A DNA stretch of 64,000 bases from Salinibacterium sp. NG253 (GTDB lineage Bacteria > Actinomycetota > Actinomycetes > Actinomycetales > Microbacteriaceae): positions 388,208 to 452,207 of the forward strand of contig NZ_JADYWF010000002.1 in NCBI RefSeq assembly GCF_015864945.1, given 5' to 3'. A program made the position numbers and the translations under genes. The notes below the pieces were generated by a model that saw nothing but the letters and a program-made list of their open reading frames with translations, made no database searches and had not been told where the DNA came from. Of the stretch, positions 36,708 to 44,205 are shown piece by piece; position 1 is the stretch's first letter, and each line of letters opens with the position of its first letter.

Positions 36708-36729
36708 GCTCCACGCGAAAGCGTGGGGC
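36708..36729 (+). terminator. Hairpin after ndh
   Basis: CCACGC-GAAA-GCGTGG is a perfect 6-bp stem with a GNRA tetraloop, extended to 9 pairs with one G-T. It lies between ndh and tRNA-Leu and lacks a T-run, so it may terminate ndh or help process the tRNA precursor. Confidence 0.5.
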
Positions 36730-36731
36730 GT

Positions 36732-36805
36732 GCCCCGATAGCCCAATTGGCAGAGGCAGATGACTTAAAATCATCACAGTCAGGGTTCGAGTCCCTGTCG
36801 GGGCA
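36732..36805 (+). tRNA. tRNA with anticodon UAA (Leu), short variable arm
   Basis: This is a complete 74-nt cloverleaf. The acceptor stem GCCCCGA pairs with TCGGGGC, the D stem is three pairs, the anticodon stem GATGA/TCATC encloses CTTAAAA with anticodon TAA, and the T stem is CAGGG/CCCTG. The discriminator is A, as expected for Leu. The variable region is only five bases (ACAGT), whereas bacterial tRNA-Leu normally has a long variable arm. CCA is not encoded. Confidence 0.85.
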
Positions 36806-36822
36806 CTGCATGATTAACGAGT

Positions 36823-36851
36823 TGAAGGCGGTCGCAGTGCGGCCGCCTTCA
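36823..36851 (+). terminator. Bidirectional terminator between tRNA-Leu and arsC
   Basis: A perfect 9-bp stem with left arm TGAAGGCGG and an 11-base loop is followed by GTCGTTT. It lies between the tRNA and the convergent arsC and could serve both. Confidence 0.65.
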
Positions 36852-36868
36852 GTCGTTTAAGTAGTTGT

Positions 36869-37288
36869 CTAGGCGGGAAGAATCTCCGCGAGCAGCTTCT
36901 GGATGCGCGCCTTGATGTCGTCGCGGATCGGGCGAACGTCGTCGATGCCCTTGCCGCGAGGGTCAACGAGCTCCCAGTCTTCGTAGCGCTTGCCGGGGAA
37001 GATCGGGCAGACGTCTCCGCAGCCCATGGTGATGACAACATCCGAAGCTTGCACCTGGTCGGTCGTCATGAGCTGAGGGACTGCCTGCGAGATATCGATA
37101 CCCTCTTCGGCCATGGCCTGAATGGCAATGGGGTTGATCTCATTGCCGGGCTCTGAGCCGCCCGAGCGAACTTCGACGGCGCCGCCGGAAAGTTCCTTCA
37201 TGTAACCGGCAGCCATTTGCGAGCGGCCAGCGTTGTGAATGCACACGAAAAGAACAACGGGCTTAGCGGTGGTGGTCTCAGTAGTCAT
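36869..37288 (-). CDS. arsC: Arsenate reductase ArsC (low-molecular-weight phosphatase type)
   Basis: It reduces arsenate to arsenite. The 139-residue protein has the P-loop CIHNAGRSQMAAGY near residue 16 and the second redox pair in VVITMGCGDVCPIFPGKRYEDW. The GCGDVCP spacing is typical of actinobacterial enzymes coupled to mycothiol/mycoredoxin or thioredoxin. ATG 37288 was preferred over an in-frame TTG (37294) because TATTCT ends exactly 6 bases before it. It is transcribed after or alongside the ArsR-ArsC fusion gene 63 bases upstream. Confidence 0.92.
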   Translation of the reverse strand: MTTETTTAKPVVLFVCIHNAGRSQMAAGYMKELSGGAVEVRSGGSEPGNEINPIAIQAMAEEGIDISQAVPQLMTTDQVQASDVVITMGCGDVCPIFPGKRYEDWELVDPRGKGIDDVRPIRDDIKARIQKLLAEILPA

Positions 37289-37294
37289 GCACAA

Positions 37295-37300
37295 AGAATA
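37295..37300 (-). promoter_or_regulatory. Probable -10 box of arsC
   Basis: TATTCT (minus strand) ends 6 bases before ATG 37288 and overlaps the adjacent palindrome, so repressor binding would block it. Confidence 0.5.
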
Positions 37301-37313
37301 GATGAATGTCTAT
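37298..37313. promoter_or_regulatory. ArsR-type operator candidate upstream of arsC
   Basis: ATAGA-N6-TCTAT is a perfect inverted repeat overlapping the arsC -10 region. A near-identical element, ATAGA-N6-TCAAT, lies between the ArsR-ArsC fusion gene and the aquaporin gene, suggesting one regulator for both sites. Confidence 0.6.
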
Positions 37314-37351
37314 ATCTTCAACGAATTCTGGCGGGGTGCTGGAGGATTAGT

Positions 37352-38329
37352 TCACTCAGCGTTCACCGAAGGGAGTGACTGAAGTAACTCCCTCACGCGC
37401 GCATCGATGTCGTCGCGTACGGCTCGAACGCCATCCATGCCGAGTTCTGCGGGGTCGGGGAGTTCCCAGTCGAGGTAACGACGGCCGGGGTAAATCGGGC
37501 AGGCATCGCCGCAGCCCATCGTGATCACGACATCGGCGGCCCGCACAACTTCATCGGTGAGCGGCTTGGGGTATTCGCCCGCGATCGAGACACCGATCTC
37601 ATCGAGTGCTGCCACGATTTTCGGGTTGATGGTTTCGGTGGGTTGTGATCCAGCGGTGAGCACGCGCACACGGTCGCCAGCAAGAGACCTCAGAATTGCG
37701 GATGCCATTTGCGAGCGACCCGCATTCTGCACGCACACAAACAGCACGTCGGTTGGCGCACCGGATGCCGCGGCATCCGACACCTCGTCGGAGTCAACAA
37801 GCGCGAGCGAGCCCAGGCGATCGGCGGCGAATCGTGAGGTGTGCGACGACAAGTGGCGGTCGCGCGGCGCCCCCTGGCGTAGCAGTTCGTAGCTGCTCGC
37901 CACGTAGTCGGCCACTGTTTCGCGAGAGAAGACGCCCGCGAATCGCAGGGCGAGGTCGTCGGTAATCCGGCTCAACACCGCGGGGTCGACGGCAACGGTG
38001 GGTGCGTCGGCGGGGGAGTGTTGCACGAAGTCGAAGACGTCGGCGAGGCGCGATTGCACGAGCGAGTACCAGACTTGGCGACCTTCTTGAGCGCTTTGCA
38101 GAATGCCGTCGTTGGCCATGATGCGAACGTGGTGGCTCACGGTGGGCTGGGTGAGGCCGAGGCGTGCGGCAAGGTCGGTGACTCCGCGACGGCCGTCGGG
38201 GGCATCCATCAGCAGGCGCAAGATTTGCACCCGGGTGGGATCCGCGATGGCACGCATGCTGTGGGCGATGCGCTCGGCGATAGCGCGCTCACTCTCGCGA
38301 GCGGAGACGGGTGACTCGGTCGCTGACAT
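37352..38329 (-). CDS. ArsR-ArsC fusion: arsenic-responsive regulator with arsenate reductase domain
   Basis: This 325-residue protein joins three modules. Residues about 20-105 are an ArsR winged helix (MRAIADPTRVQILRLLMDAP; recognition helix LTQPTVSHHVRIM). Residues about 120-180 form a three-helix bundle (RFAGVFSRETVADYVASSYE) found before some actinobacterial ArsC domains. Residues about 195-320 are an ArsC phosphatase-fold domain with CVQNAGRSQMAS and MGCGDACPIYPGRRYLDWELPDP. The fusion could couple sensing with arsenate reduction. ATG 38329 was chosen because TAGACT ends 7 bases upstream; in-frame ATGs at 38353 and 38362 would run into the operator. Confidence 0.88.
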   Translation of the reverse strand: MSATESPVSARESERAIAERIAHSMRAIADPTRVQILRLLMDAPDGRRGVTDLAARLGLTQPTVSHHVRIMANDGILQSAQEGRQVWYSLVQSRLADVFDFVQHSPADAPTVAVDPAVLSRITDDLALRFAGVFSRETVADYVASSYELLRQGAPRDRHLSSHTSRFAADRLGSLALVDSDEVSDAAASGAPTDVLFVCVQNAGRSQMASAILRSLAGDRVRVLTAGSQPTETINPKIVAALDEIGVSIAGEYPKPLTDEVVRAADVVITMGCGDACPIYPGRRYLDWELPDPAELGMDGVRAVRDDIDARVRELLQSLPSVNAE

Positions 38330-38360
38330 GGGTAAAAGTCTAAGCGACGACATTTGGTTC

Positions 38361-38376
38361 ATAGATCGTTGTCAAT
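38361..38376. promoter_or_regulatory. ArsR-type operator candidate between fusion gene and aquaporin
   Basis: ATAGA-N6-TCAAT differs from the arsC palindrome by one arm base. It covers the -35 regions expected for both divergent promoters, so one bound repressor could silence both genes. Confidence 0.55.
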
Positions 38377-38383
38377 GTGTGGG

Positions 38384-38389
38384 TATGAT
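38384..38389 (+). promoter_or_regulatory. Probable -10 box of the aquaporin gene
   Basis: TATGAT, a near-consensus -10, ends 6 bases before ATG 38396. The transcript is probably leaderless. Confidence 0.6.
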
Positions 38390-38395
38390 CGCGGG

Positions 38396-39082
38396 ATGAC
38401 TGCGACCCATTCCTTTGCCGTGGCCCGACGCCTCACCGCTGAATTTCTCGGAAGCGCTGGCCTCGCCGCCGTCGTTATTGGCTCCGGAATCGCCGCCCAA
38501 CAGCTTTCGCCGGGCGACGTTGGCCTGCAACTTCTCGAGAACGCCCTAGCGACCGCCTTCGGCCTCGGTGTGCTCATCCTGGTGTTCATGACCGTCAGCG
38601 GGGCTCACTTCAACCCCGTCGTCTCGATTGTCGATTCGCTCAGCGGGCTGCGCTCGTGGCGCGACACCGCTCTCTACATTCCCACCCAAATTGTCGGCTG
38701 CATCGTCGGCGCGATCCTCGCGAATCTCATGTTCGCGCAGGCTGCCGTGACGATCAGCACGACGGTGCGTCTCACGCCGAGCCACTTTCTCAGCGAGGTC
38801 GTGGCAACTGCCGGACTCATCATGGTGATCTTCGCCCTCGTGCGCACGGGGCGCGCGAACCTCGCTCCGATCGCGGTTGGCGCCTATATTGGCGGTGCCT
38901 ATTTCTTCACGAGCTCCACGAGCTTTGCCAATCCCGCGATCACGATCGGCCGGATGTTCAGCGACACGTTTGCGGGAATCGCCCCGGGCTCAGCTCCCGG
39001 CTTCATCGCGGCTCAGCTCATCGGCGCTGCGATCGGCTTCGGGCTAGTGCGCTGGGTCTTCCCGGAGCGCCGTATCGCTTAG
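38396..39082 (+). CDS. aqpS: MIP family aquaporin/aquaglyceroporin, probable arsenite channel
   Basis: This 228-residue channel has six membrane helices and the two half-helix motifs of the family: SGAHFNPVVS near residue 67 (NPV in place of NPA) and TSFANPAITIGRMFSDTFAGI near 180 (NPA, followed by the usual Arg). Divergent pairing with an ArsR-ArsC fusion matches AqpS-type loci, where arsenite made by ArsC leaves down its gradient through an aquaglyceroporin. No ArsB or Acr3 pump is encoded in the window. ATG 38396 follows a TATGAT box by 6 bases; longer in-frame starts would overlap the operator. Confidence 0.87.
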   Translation: MTATHSFAVARRLTAEFLGSAGLAAVVIGSGIAAQQLSPGDVGLQLLENALATAFGLGVLILVFMTVSGAHFNPVVSIVDSLSGLRSWRDTALYIPTQIVGCIVGAILANLMFAQAAVTISTTVRLTPSHFLSEVVATAGLIMVIFALVRTGRANLAPIAVGAYIGGAYFFTSSTSFANPAITIGRMFSDTFAGIAPGSAPGFIAAQLIGAAIGFGLVRWVFPERRIA

Positions 39083-39381
39083 GAACGCAGCGGTGACCCG
39101 ACTACTTCGAAACGGTGACCGCCCATCTCGCCGCTCAGTAGCGGAAGTGCTTCCTTGATCGCTGCCTGCACGCTCGCGAGTTGCAGTGAAAGTTGGTGGG
39201 CCTCGGCTGATTCCCAGAGCTCAGAAACGAACACGGTGTCGGGATACTCGTCGCTGACGCCCACCTCGTAGCTGAGGCATCCGGCGCTATCGAGGTCGGT
39301 ACTGCGGCGCGTGAGAATGGCCACAACCTCGTCGCGGTGGCCGGGCTGCACTCCGATGGTGCCTACGTTTGCGAAAGTCAT
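39079..39381 (-). CDS. Antibiotic biosynthesis monooxygenase (ABM) domain protein
   Basis: The 100-residue protein is a single ABM domain: NVGTIGVQPGHRDEVVAIL, DSAGCLSYEVGVSDEYPDTVFVSELWESAEAH and ending MGGHRFEVVGSPL. It resembles YgiN-type quinol monooxygenases. The start ATG 39381 (MTFANVG) has AAGAGG directly upstream; the longer open frame up to 39495 is not credible. The stop overlaps the aquaporin stop by 4 bases. Any link to arsenic chemistry is only positional. Confidence 0.8.
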   Translation of the reverse strand: MTFANVGTIGVQPGHRDEVVAILTRRSTDLDSAGCLSYEVGVSDEYPDTVFVSELWESAEAHQLSLQLASVQAAIKEALPLLSGEMGGHRFEVVGSPLRS

Positions 39382-39436
39382 CCTCTTACCTAAAATCACC
39401 TCAGCCAATTCGTCAAGGGCGGAGTGATAATGAGCC

Positions 39437-40177
39437 GTGCCCAAGAAATCTCGCGACGAAACTGACGTCGACGCCCAGCAAGACAAACTCATCAAACGCC
39501 ATGCTCGCGGTGAGCATCGGTGGCCGGCCGCTGCCGGTGTGCTGGTGGTGTTGGCCAGCTATGCCTTCTTGCCAACCGTGATCATGCCGGTCGCGGTGCG
39601 CACTGTGGTCGTGGTGCTTGGCCTGGTGATGCTGATTCCCGTCATTGCTCTCAATCCGGTGCGGCTGGTCAAACAGACCTCGTGGTCGCGCACTCTGTCG
39701 GTGGGCCTTGCCTTGCTGTTGGCGATCGCTAACGTTGCCGCTCTCGTTTTTGTCGTGATTGTGCTCATCACTACCGGGGCGAAAGACGGCCCCTCGATGC
39801 TTTTAGCCGCCACACAGGTCTGGCTCACCAACATGATTGCTTTTGCACTTGTCTATTGGGAGTTGGATCGCGGCGGTCCGGTCACGCGCCACACGAGCGA
39901 TCGTTCTGAGCTTCCGCTCGCCGACTTCCGGTTCGCTCAGGACGAAGACCATGATGCGATCGATGAGGTCAAAGGCCGATCATCCGCCGCCATCGGCTGG
40001 ACTCCCTCCTTCACCGACTACCTCTACGAATCGGCGATCGGTTCGATGGCGTTCAGCCCCGGTGCCGCAATGCCGCTCTCGCCACGGGTGAAGCTGTTGT
40101 TGCTGGTGCAGTCGTTGGGTGCCTTCATCATGCTCGCTCTTGTGATCGCTCATGCCGTGGGCCAATTGGGGGCGTAA
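39437..40177 (+). CDS. Integral membrane protein of unknown function
   Basis: The 246-residue protein has about five hydrophobic segments (about residues 30-50, 53-70, 84-108, 118-140, 222-240) with a charged N-terminus and a polar stretch from 145 to 195. A conserved-looking block near residue 192 reads GWTPSFTDYLYESAIGSMAF, followed by MPLSPRVKLLLLVQS. This is similar in style to DUF1345-like membrane proteins, but I cannot confirm the family. GATAAT lies 5 bases before GTG 39437. It starts 55 bases from the divergent ABM gene. Confidence 0.6.
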   Translation: MPKKSRDETDVDAQQDKLIKRHARGEHRWPAAAGVLVVLASYAFLPTVIMPVAVRTVVVVLGLVMLIPVIALNPVRLVKQTSWSRTLSVGLALLLAIANVAALVFVVIVLITTGAKDGPSMLLAATQVWLTNMIAFALVYWELDRGGPVTRHTSDRSELPLADFRFAQDEDHDAIDEVKGRSSAAIGWTPSFTDYLYESAIGSMAFSPGAAMPLSPRVKLLLLVQSLGAFIMLALVIAHAVGQLGA

Positions 40178-40317
40178 CTTCGCACCGGATGCTCGCCGCA
40201 GTGGTTCGTGGCAATTGTGCTGCGCGCATGGTTCTGGGAAAGTTGAGCAACCAAGGCGCTGGTGCCGCAGCAGGTTGCATCAGCGCATGACCGCCCACGC
40301 CCTGCCCGAAGGAACCC

Positions 40318-41544
40318 GTGAAGCTGCTCAGCACCCCCGCACCTCTCTGGAACAGCCCCGAGAGCTATTGGCAGAGCCTCGCGGATGCCACACACTCTCT
40401 CGACGCTCCGTATGGGGTGCTGTCGCTCGAGGCGCTGTCGCACAATGCTGCCGATATGGTTCGCCGGGCATCCGGGGTGCCGATTCGGGTGGCGAGCAAG
40501 TCCATTCGGGTTCGCGAGGTGATGGATGCGGTGCTCGACCTCGACGAGTTCCGGGGCGTTCTCGCCTACACGCTCACCGAGGCGCTCTGGCTGGCCGAGA
40601 CCATTGACGATGTGGTGGTCGGCTACCCCTCGGTGGATCGCGCGGCCATCGCAGCGCTCGGCACAAGCCCGGCGCTCGCCGAACGCGTCACGCTCATGAT
40701 CGACTCGGTCGAGCACCTCGACTTCGTTGACTCAGTCGTGTCGCCGCAGCACCGCGAAACCATTCGCGTCTGCATCGATGTGGATGCTTCGTTCCACTCA
40801 CCGTTGCTCGGCCACGTGGGAGCGCATCGCTCGCCCGTTCGCTCGGCGGCGCAGGCTCGCGCCCTGGCCAGCGCCGTGGTGGACCGCGCCGGCTTCACTC
40901 TGGTCGGGATCATGGCGTACGAAGCGCAGATCGCGGGAGTGGGCAATCGCCCGCCGCACAAGGCCGCCTATGGTCGCCTGCTCGATGTCATGCAGACGGC
41001 ATCCGCCAAGGAACTGCGCGAACGTCGGGGCGAGATTGTCGCCTCGATCAGCGAGATTGCCGAACTCGAATTCGTGAACGGTGGCGGCACAGGCTCACTT
41101 GAGTCCACAGCCGAAGACACCGCGGTCACTGAAATCGCGGCGGGCAGCGGACTCTTCGGCCCGCACCTTTTCGACAACTACAGCCACTTCACTCCGGCGC
41201 CGGCCGCAGCATTTGCGCTCGCGGTCGACCGCAAATACTCCCTCGATATCGCGACAGTGCACGGCGGCGGCTGGATTGCCTCGGGCGAAGCGGGCGCCGA
41301 CCGGATGCCCCAGCCCACGTGGCCCGAAGGTCTCAAGTATGTGCCGCGCGAGGGTGCCGGCGAAGTGCAGTCACCGCTCACGGGCCCCGCAGCCGAACAC
41401 CTTCAGATCGGAGACCGCGTGTGGTTCCGCCACACGAAAGCGGGCGAGCTGTCTGAGCACCTCAACGAGTTCGCGGTCGTCGCTGACGGTCGCATCGTCG
41501 ATACCGTTCCGACCTACCGCGGCGAAGGCAAAGCCTTCCTGTGA
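40318..41544 (+). CDS. PLP-dependent amino acid aldolase/deaminase (alanine racemase-like fold)
   Basis: This 408-residue protein resembles the D-threonine aldolase/D-serine dehydratase group. A PLP barrel carries the cofactor Lys in IRVASKSIRV near residue 60. Other landmarks are CIDVDASFHSPLLGHVGAHRSP near 151, GIMAYEAQIAGVG near 200, FVNGGGTGSL near 246, and a C-terminal metal-site-like GDRVWFRHTKAGEL near 365. The substrate is not evident. GAAGGA lies just before GTG 40318. The lactone oxidase gene overlaps its stop by 4 bases, so the two are translationally coupled. Confidence 0.8.
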   Translation: MKLLSTPAPLWNSPESYWQSLADATHSLDAPYGVLSLEALSHNAADMVRRASGVPIRVASKSIRVREVMDAVLDLDEFRGVLAYTLTEALWLAETIDDVVVGYPSVDRAAIAALGTSPALAERVTLMIDSVEHLDFVDSVVSPQHRETIRVCIDVDASFHSPLLGHVGAHRSPVRSAAQARALASAVVDRAGFTLVGIMAYEAQIAGVGNRPPHKAAYGRLLDVMQTASAKELRERRGEIVASISEIAELEFVNGGGTGSLESTAEDTAVTEIAAGSGLFGPHLFDNYSHFTPAPAAAFALAVDRKYSLDIATVHGGGWIASGEAGADRMPQPTWPEGLKYVPREGAGEVQSPLTGPAAEHLQIGDRVWFRHTKAGELSEHLNEFAVVADGRIVDTVPTYRGEGKAFL

Positions 41545-42908
41545 CGACTCCCGAATGGATGCCGCCGGCGGAGCGCCGCGCATCGAGCCCACCCCCGGCA
41601 TCCCTGAGTCCCGGTTCCGTGTGGCGCAATTGGGGCCGTTCTGAGCGTTCGCGTCCCGAGTTCGCGGCTCGCCCGGAGAGCGTCGACGAGGTCACTGCGG
41701 CAGTGAATTTCGCGCGCGAGAACGGGCTGACCATCAAGGCCTGGGGTGCCGGCCACAGTTTCACGTCGATTGCGGCAACCGAGGGTATTCATCTCGACGT
41801 CGGTGCACTCGCCGGCGTGATGGCAGTCAATGGCACCCACGTCACGCTCGGTGCCGGTACACACCTCTTCGAGCTTCCGGCTCTGCTCGAGCCGCTCGGG
41901 CTCGCCCTCGCGAACATGGGCGACATCGATCGCCAGACGGTTGCCGGCGCGATCTCCACCGGCACCCACGGCACCGGAGCGCGCTTCGGCGGCATCGCCA
42001 CCCAGGTGCGCGGCATTACCCTCGTGACGGCGGCGGGCGACCTACTGCGCGTGAACGCGACCGAAAACTCCGAGCTGCTCCCGGCTGCGGCCCTCGGGCT
42101 TGGCGCCCTCGGAATCCTCGTCGATGTCACGATCGAGTGCGTGCCGACCTTTTTGCTGCACGCAGTGGAGCGCCCAGAACCCGCTGCCACCGTCCTGCAT
42201 GAGTGGCTGCAGCGCAGCGCCGAAACTGACCACTTTGAGTTCTACGTCTGGCCGCACACCACCACAGCGCTCACCAAGAGCAACACACGCCTACCGGGTG
42301 ATGCGCCGCGGCATCCACTCACGAAGTTTTCGCACTGGTTCGACGACGAGTTCATGGCCAACGGGGTGTACCGCGCAATCTGCGCGGCGGGCACAGCCGC
42401 GCCAGCGATCATTCCGCCGGTCAACCGTCTCGCCGTGAAGCTCTCGGGCAATCGCGAGTTCACCGACGTCTCGAGCAGCGTGTTCGTCACCAATCGCACC
42501 GTGCGTTTTCGGGAAATGGAATATGCCCTGCCCATCGAGGCGGTGCCGGATGCCGTGCGCGCCATCCAGAAGCTGATCACTGATCGCCGGTGGAAAATCT
42601 CCTTTCCGATCGAGGTGCGTTCGGCAGCGGCGGACTCATTGCTGCTGTCGACCGCGTCGGGGCGGGCCACCGGCTATGTTGCGGTGCACCGCTATTGGCG
42701 CGAAGACCCGGCCGAGTATTTTCGGGAGGTGGAGGCGATCATGATGGCTCACGACGGGCGACCTCACTGGGGAAAATTGCATAACCGGCAAGCCGAATCA
42801 CTCGCGGCGGCGTATCCGGGTTTCAATGAGTTCTTGAGCATTCGTGACCGGCTCGATCCGGGTCGCGTGTTTGCGAACGACTATCTGCGCCAAGTGTTGG
42901 GGCGGTAG
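41541..42908 (+). CDS. D-arabinono-1,4-lactone oxidase family FAD-linked oxidase
   Basis: The 455-residue protein belongs to the VAO/L-gulonolactone oxidase family. GAGHSFTSIAATEG near residue 71 contains the His that carries covalent FAD in many relatives. MGDIDRQTVAGAISTGTHGTGARFGG near 128 is the pyrophosphate-binding region. The C-terminal ALO domain closes with RPHWGKLHNR and DRLDPGRVFANDYL. Enzymes of this family oxidise sugar lactones or alditols with oxygen. Its GTG overlaps the stop of the upstream aldolase gene; the downstream FAD oxidoreductase starts at its stop codon. Confidence 0.87.
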   Translation: MTTPEWMPPAERRASSPPPASLSPGSVWRNWGRSERSRPEFAARPESVDEVTAAVNFARENGLTIKAWGAGHSFTSIAATEGIHLDVGALAGVMAVNGTHVTLGAGTHLFELPALLEPLGLALANMGDIDRQTVAGAISTGTHGTGARFGGIATQVRGITLVTAAGDLLRVNATENSELLPAAALGLGALGILVDVTIECVPTFLLHAVERPEPAATVLHEWLQRSAETDHFEFYVWPHTTTALTKSNTRLPGDAPRHPLTKFSHWFDDEFMANGVYRAICAAGTAAPAIIPPVNRLAVKLSGNREFTDVSSSVFVTNRTVRFREMEYALPIEAVPDAVRAIQKLITDRRWKISFPIEVRSAAADSLLLSTASGRATGYVAVHRYWREDPAEYFREVEAIMMAHDGRPHWGKLHNRQAESLAAAYPGFNEFLSIRDRLDPGRVFANDYLRQVLGR

Positions 42909-44113
42909 TGGCTCACGCTTTAAAGCACGAGTCGAGTAGTACGAGAAAGGGCGCGATTATCAAAGCCATTGTGTGTGGAGCAGGAATCGCTGGACTCACG
43001 GTCGCCGGTCAGCTGGCTGAACGCGGGTGGGAGGTTGTGCTCCTGGAGGCTGCTCCCGAGCGCCGCACGCAGGGCTACATGATCGACTTCTTTGGGCCCG
43101 GCTATGACGCCGCCGAGAAGATGGGCATTCTGGATCGTTTGCGCGAACTGCGGTACCCGATCAGCGAGGCCCGCTTTGTGCGCCCCAACGGTCGCAGCCA
43201 AGCAATTGATTATGAGCTTGTGGCGGCCAATGAGGGCGGCAAATTGATGAGCCTGATGCGCCAAGACCTCGAACAAACCCTTTTCGACGTTCTCCCTGAG
43301 AGCGTTGAACTGCGGCTCGGCAGCGCCGTGGTGGCGGTCGAAGACCGCACTGATTACGTCACCGCCGTGCTCGCCGATGGGTCGCGCATTTCGGGAGACA
43401 TCGTGGTGGCGGCGGATGGCATCCATTCGGCTGTTCGGCATGATCTTTTTGGTGACTCGGCGGCGTTCGATCGCCAGCTGGGCATGCACACCTGCGCTTA
43501 CACGTTCGACTCTCCGCGGCTTCACGCCAAGCTCGGCGACGCTCTCGTGTCGACAGATGAGTTGGATCGCATGGTCGGCCTCTACGGTTTGCGCGATGGC
43601 AAGGTTGCGCTTTTCGCTGCCCACCGCGTGAATGACACGGTGCTTCCGGCCGATACGCGTGCGGCCATTCGCGCTGCCTACGCGGGCATGGGCGATGACG
43701 TTGCTGAGGCGCTCGAGAAGTGCCCGGAGCCCGACAAGATCTATTACGACCAGGTTGCCCAAATTGAACTGCCCGTGTGGAGCCGTGGCCGCGTCGTCTT
43801 CGCCGGCGATGCGTGCCAAGCGGTTTCGCTGCTTGCTGGGCAGGGAGCGTCGTTGGCGATTGCTGGTGGATTGCTCTTAGCTGAGAAGATTTCGAGCGAT
43901 CGAGAACTCAGCGCATCCTTCGCCGAATACGAAGAAGAATGGATGCCGGTAGTCGCCGATAAGCAGGCCGCTGGTCGTCGGGCGGCGAACGGTTTTCTGC
44001 CGCACACCCTGTTCCAGCTCTGGAAGCGCCGCGCGGGCCTCGCCCTGCTGACAGCGCCGGTGATTGGCAAGTTCGTCACCTCCACGATCACGGGAACGAA
44101 GACCTTCACATAG
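42908..44113 (+). CDS. FAD-dependent monooxygenase/oxidoreductase
   Basis: This 401-residue PHBH-type flavoprotein has AIVCGAGIAGLTVAGQLAERGWEVVLLE (FAD motif, about residues 22-49), VVAADGIHSAVRHDLFG near 166 (DG motif) and VVFAGDACQAVSLLAGQGASLAIAGG near 298 (GD motif). The substrate is unknown. GTG 42908 shares one base with the preceding stop and leaves a 20-residue non-homologous extension. The conserved part begins right after the start-less codons near 42956, so the true start is somewhat uncertain. Confidence 0.83.
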   Translation: MAHALKHESSSTRKGAIIKAIVCGAGIAGLTVAGQLAERGWEVVLLEAAPERRTQGYMIDFFGPGYDAAEKMGILDRLRELRYPISEARFVRPNGRSQAIDYELVAANEGGKLMSLMRQDLEQTLFDVLPESVELRLGSAVVAVEDRTDYVTAVLADGSRISGDIVVAADGIHSAVRHDLFGDSAAFDRQLGMHTCAYTFDSPRLHAKLGDALVSTDELDRMVGLYGLRDGKVALFAAHRVNDTVLPADTRAAIRAAYAGMGDDVAEALEKCPEPDKIYYDQVAQIELPVWSRGRVVFAGDACQAVSLLAGQGASLAIAGGLLLAEKISSDRELSASFAEYEEEWMPVVADKQAAGRRAANGFLPHTLFQLWKRRAGLALLTAPVIGKFVTSTITGTKTFT

Positions 44114-44193
44114 CCGGAGTAGAGCGGTGCGTCGGCCCTTTATTGGGGGTCGCCAGTGGCCCAGTTTCTCGGTGGAGGCACAGGAGCGCGTTC

Positions 44194-44199
44194 TATAGT
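44194..44199 (+). promoter_or_regulatory. Probable -10 box of lemA
   Basis: TATAGT, one base from the -10 consensus, ends 6 bases before ATG 44206. This is one of the clearest leaderless promoters in the window. Confidence 0.6.
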
Positions 44200-44205
44200 T
44201 GAAGC

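Noticed and set aside
38370-38375. TTGACA on the minus strand as -35 of the ArsR-ArsC fusion gene
   Set aside because: It is a perfect -35 hexamer, but its distance to the TAGACT -10 candidate is about 27 bases, too far. It more likely belongs to the operator region.
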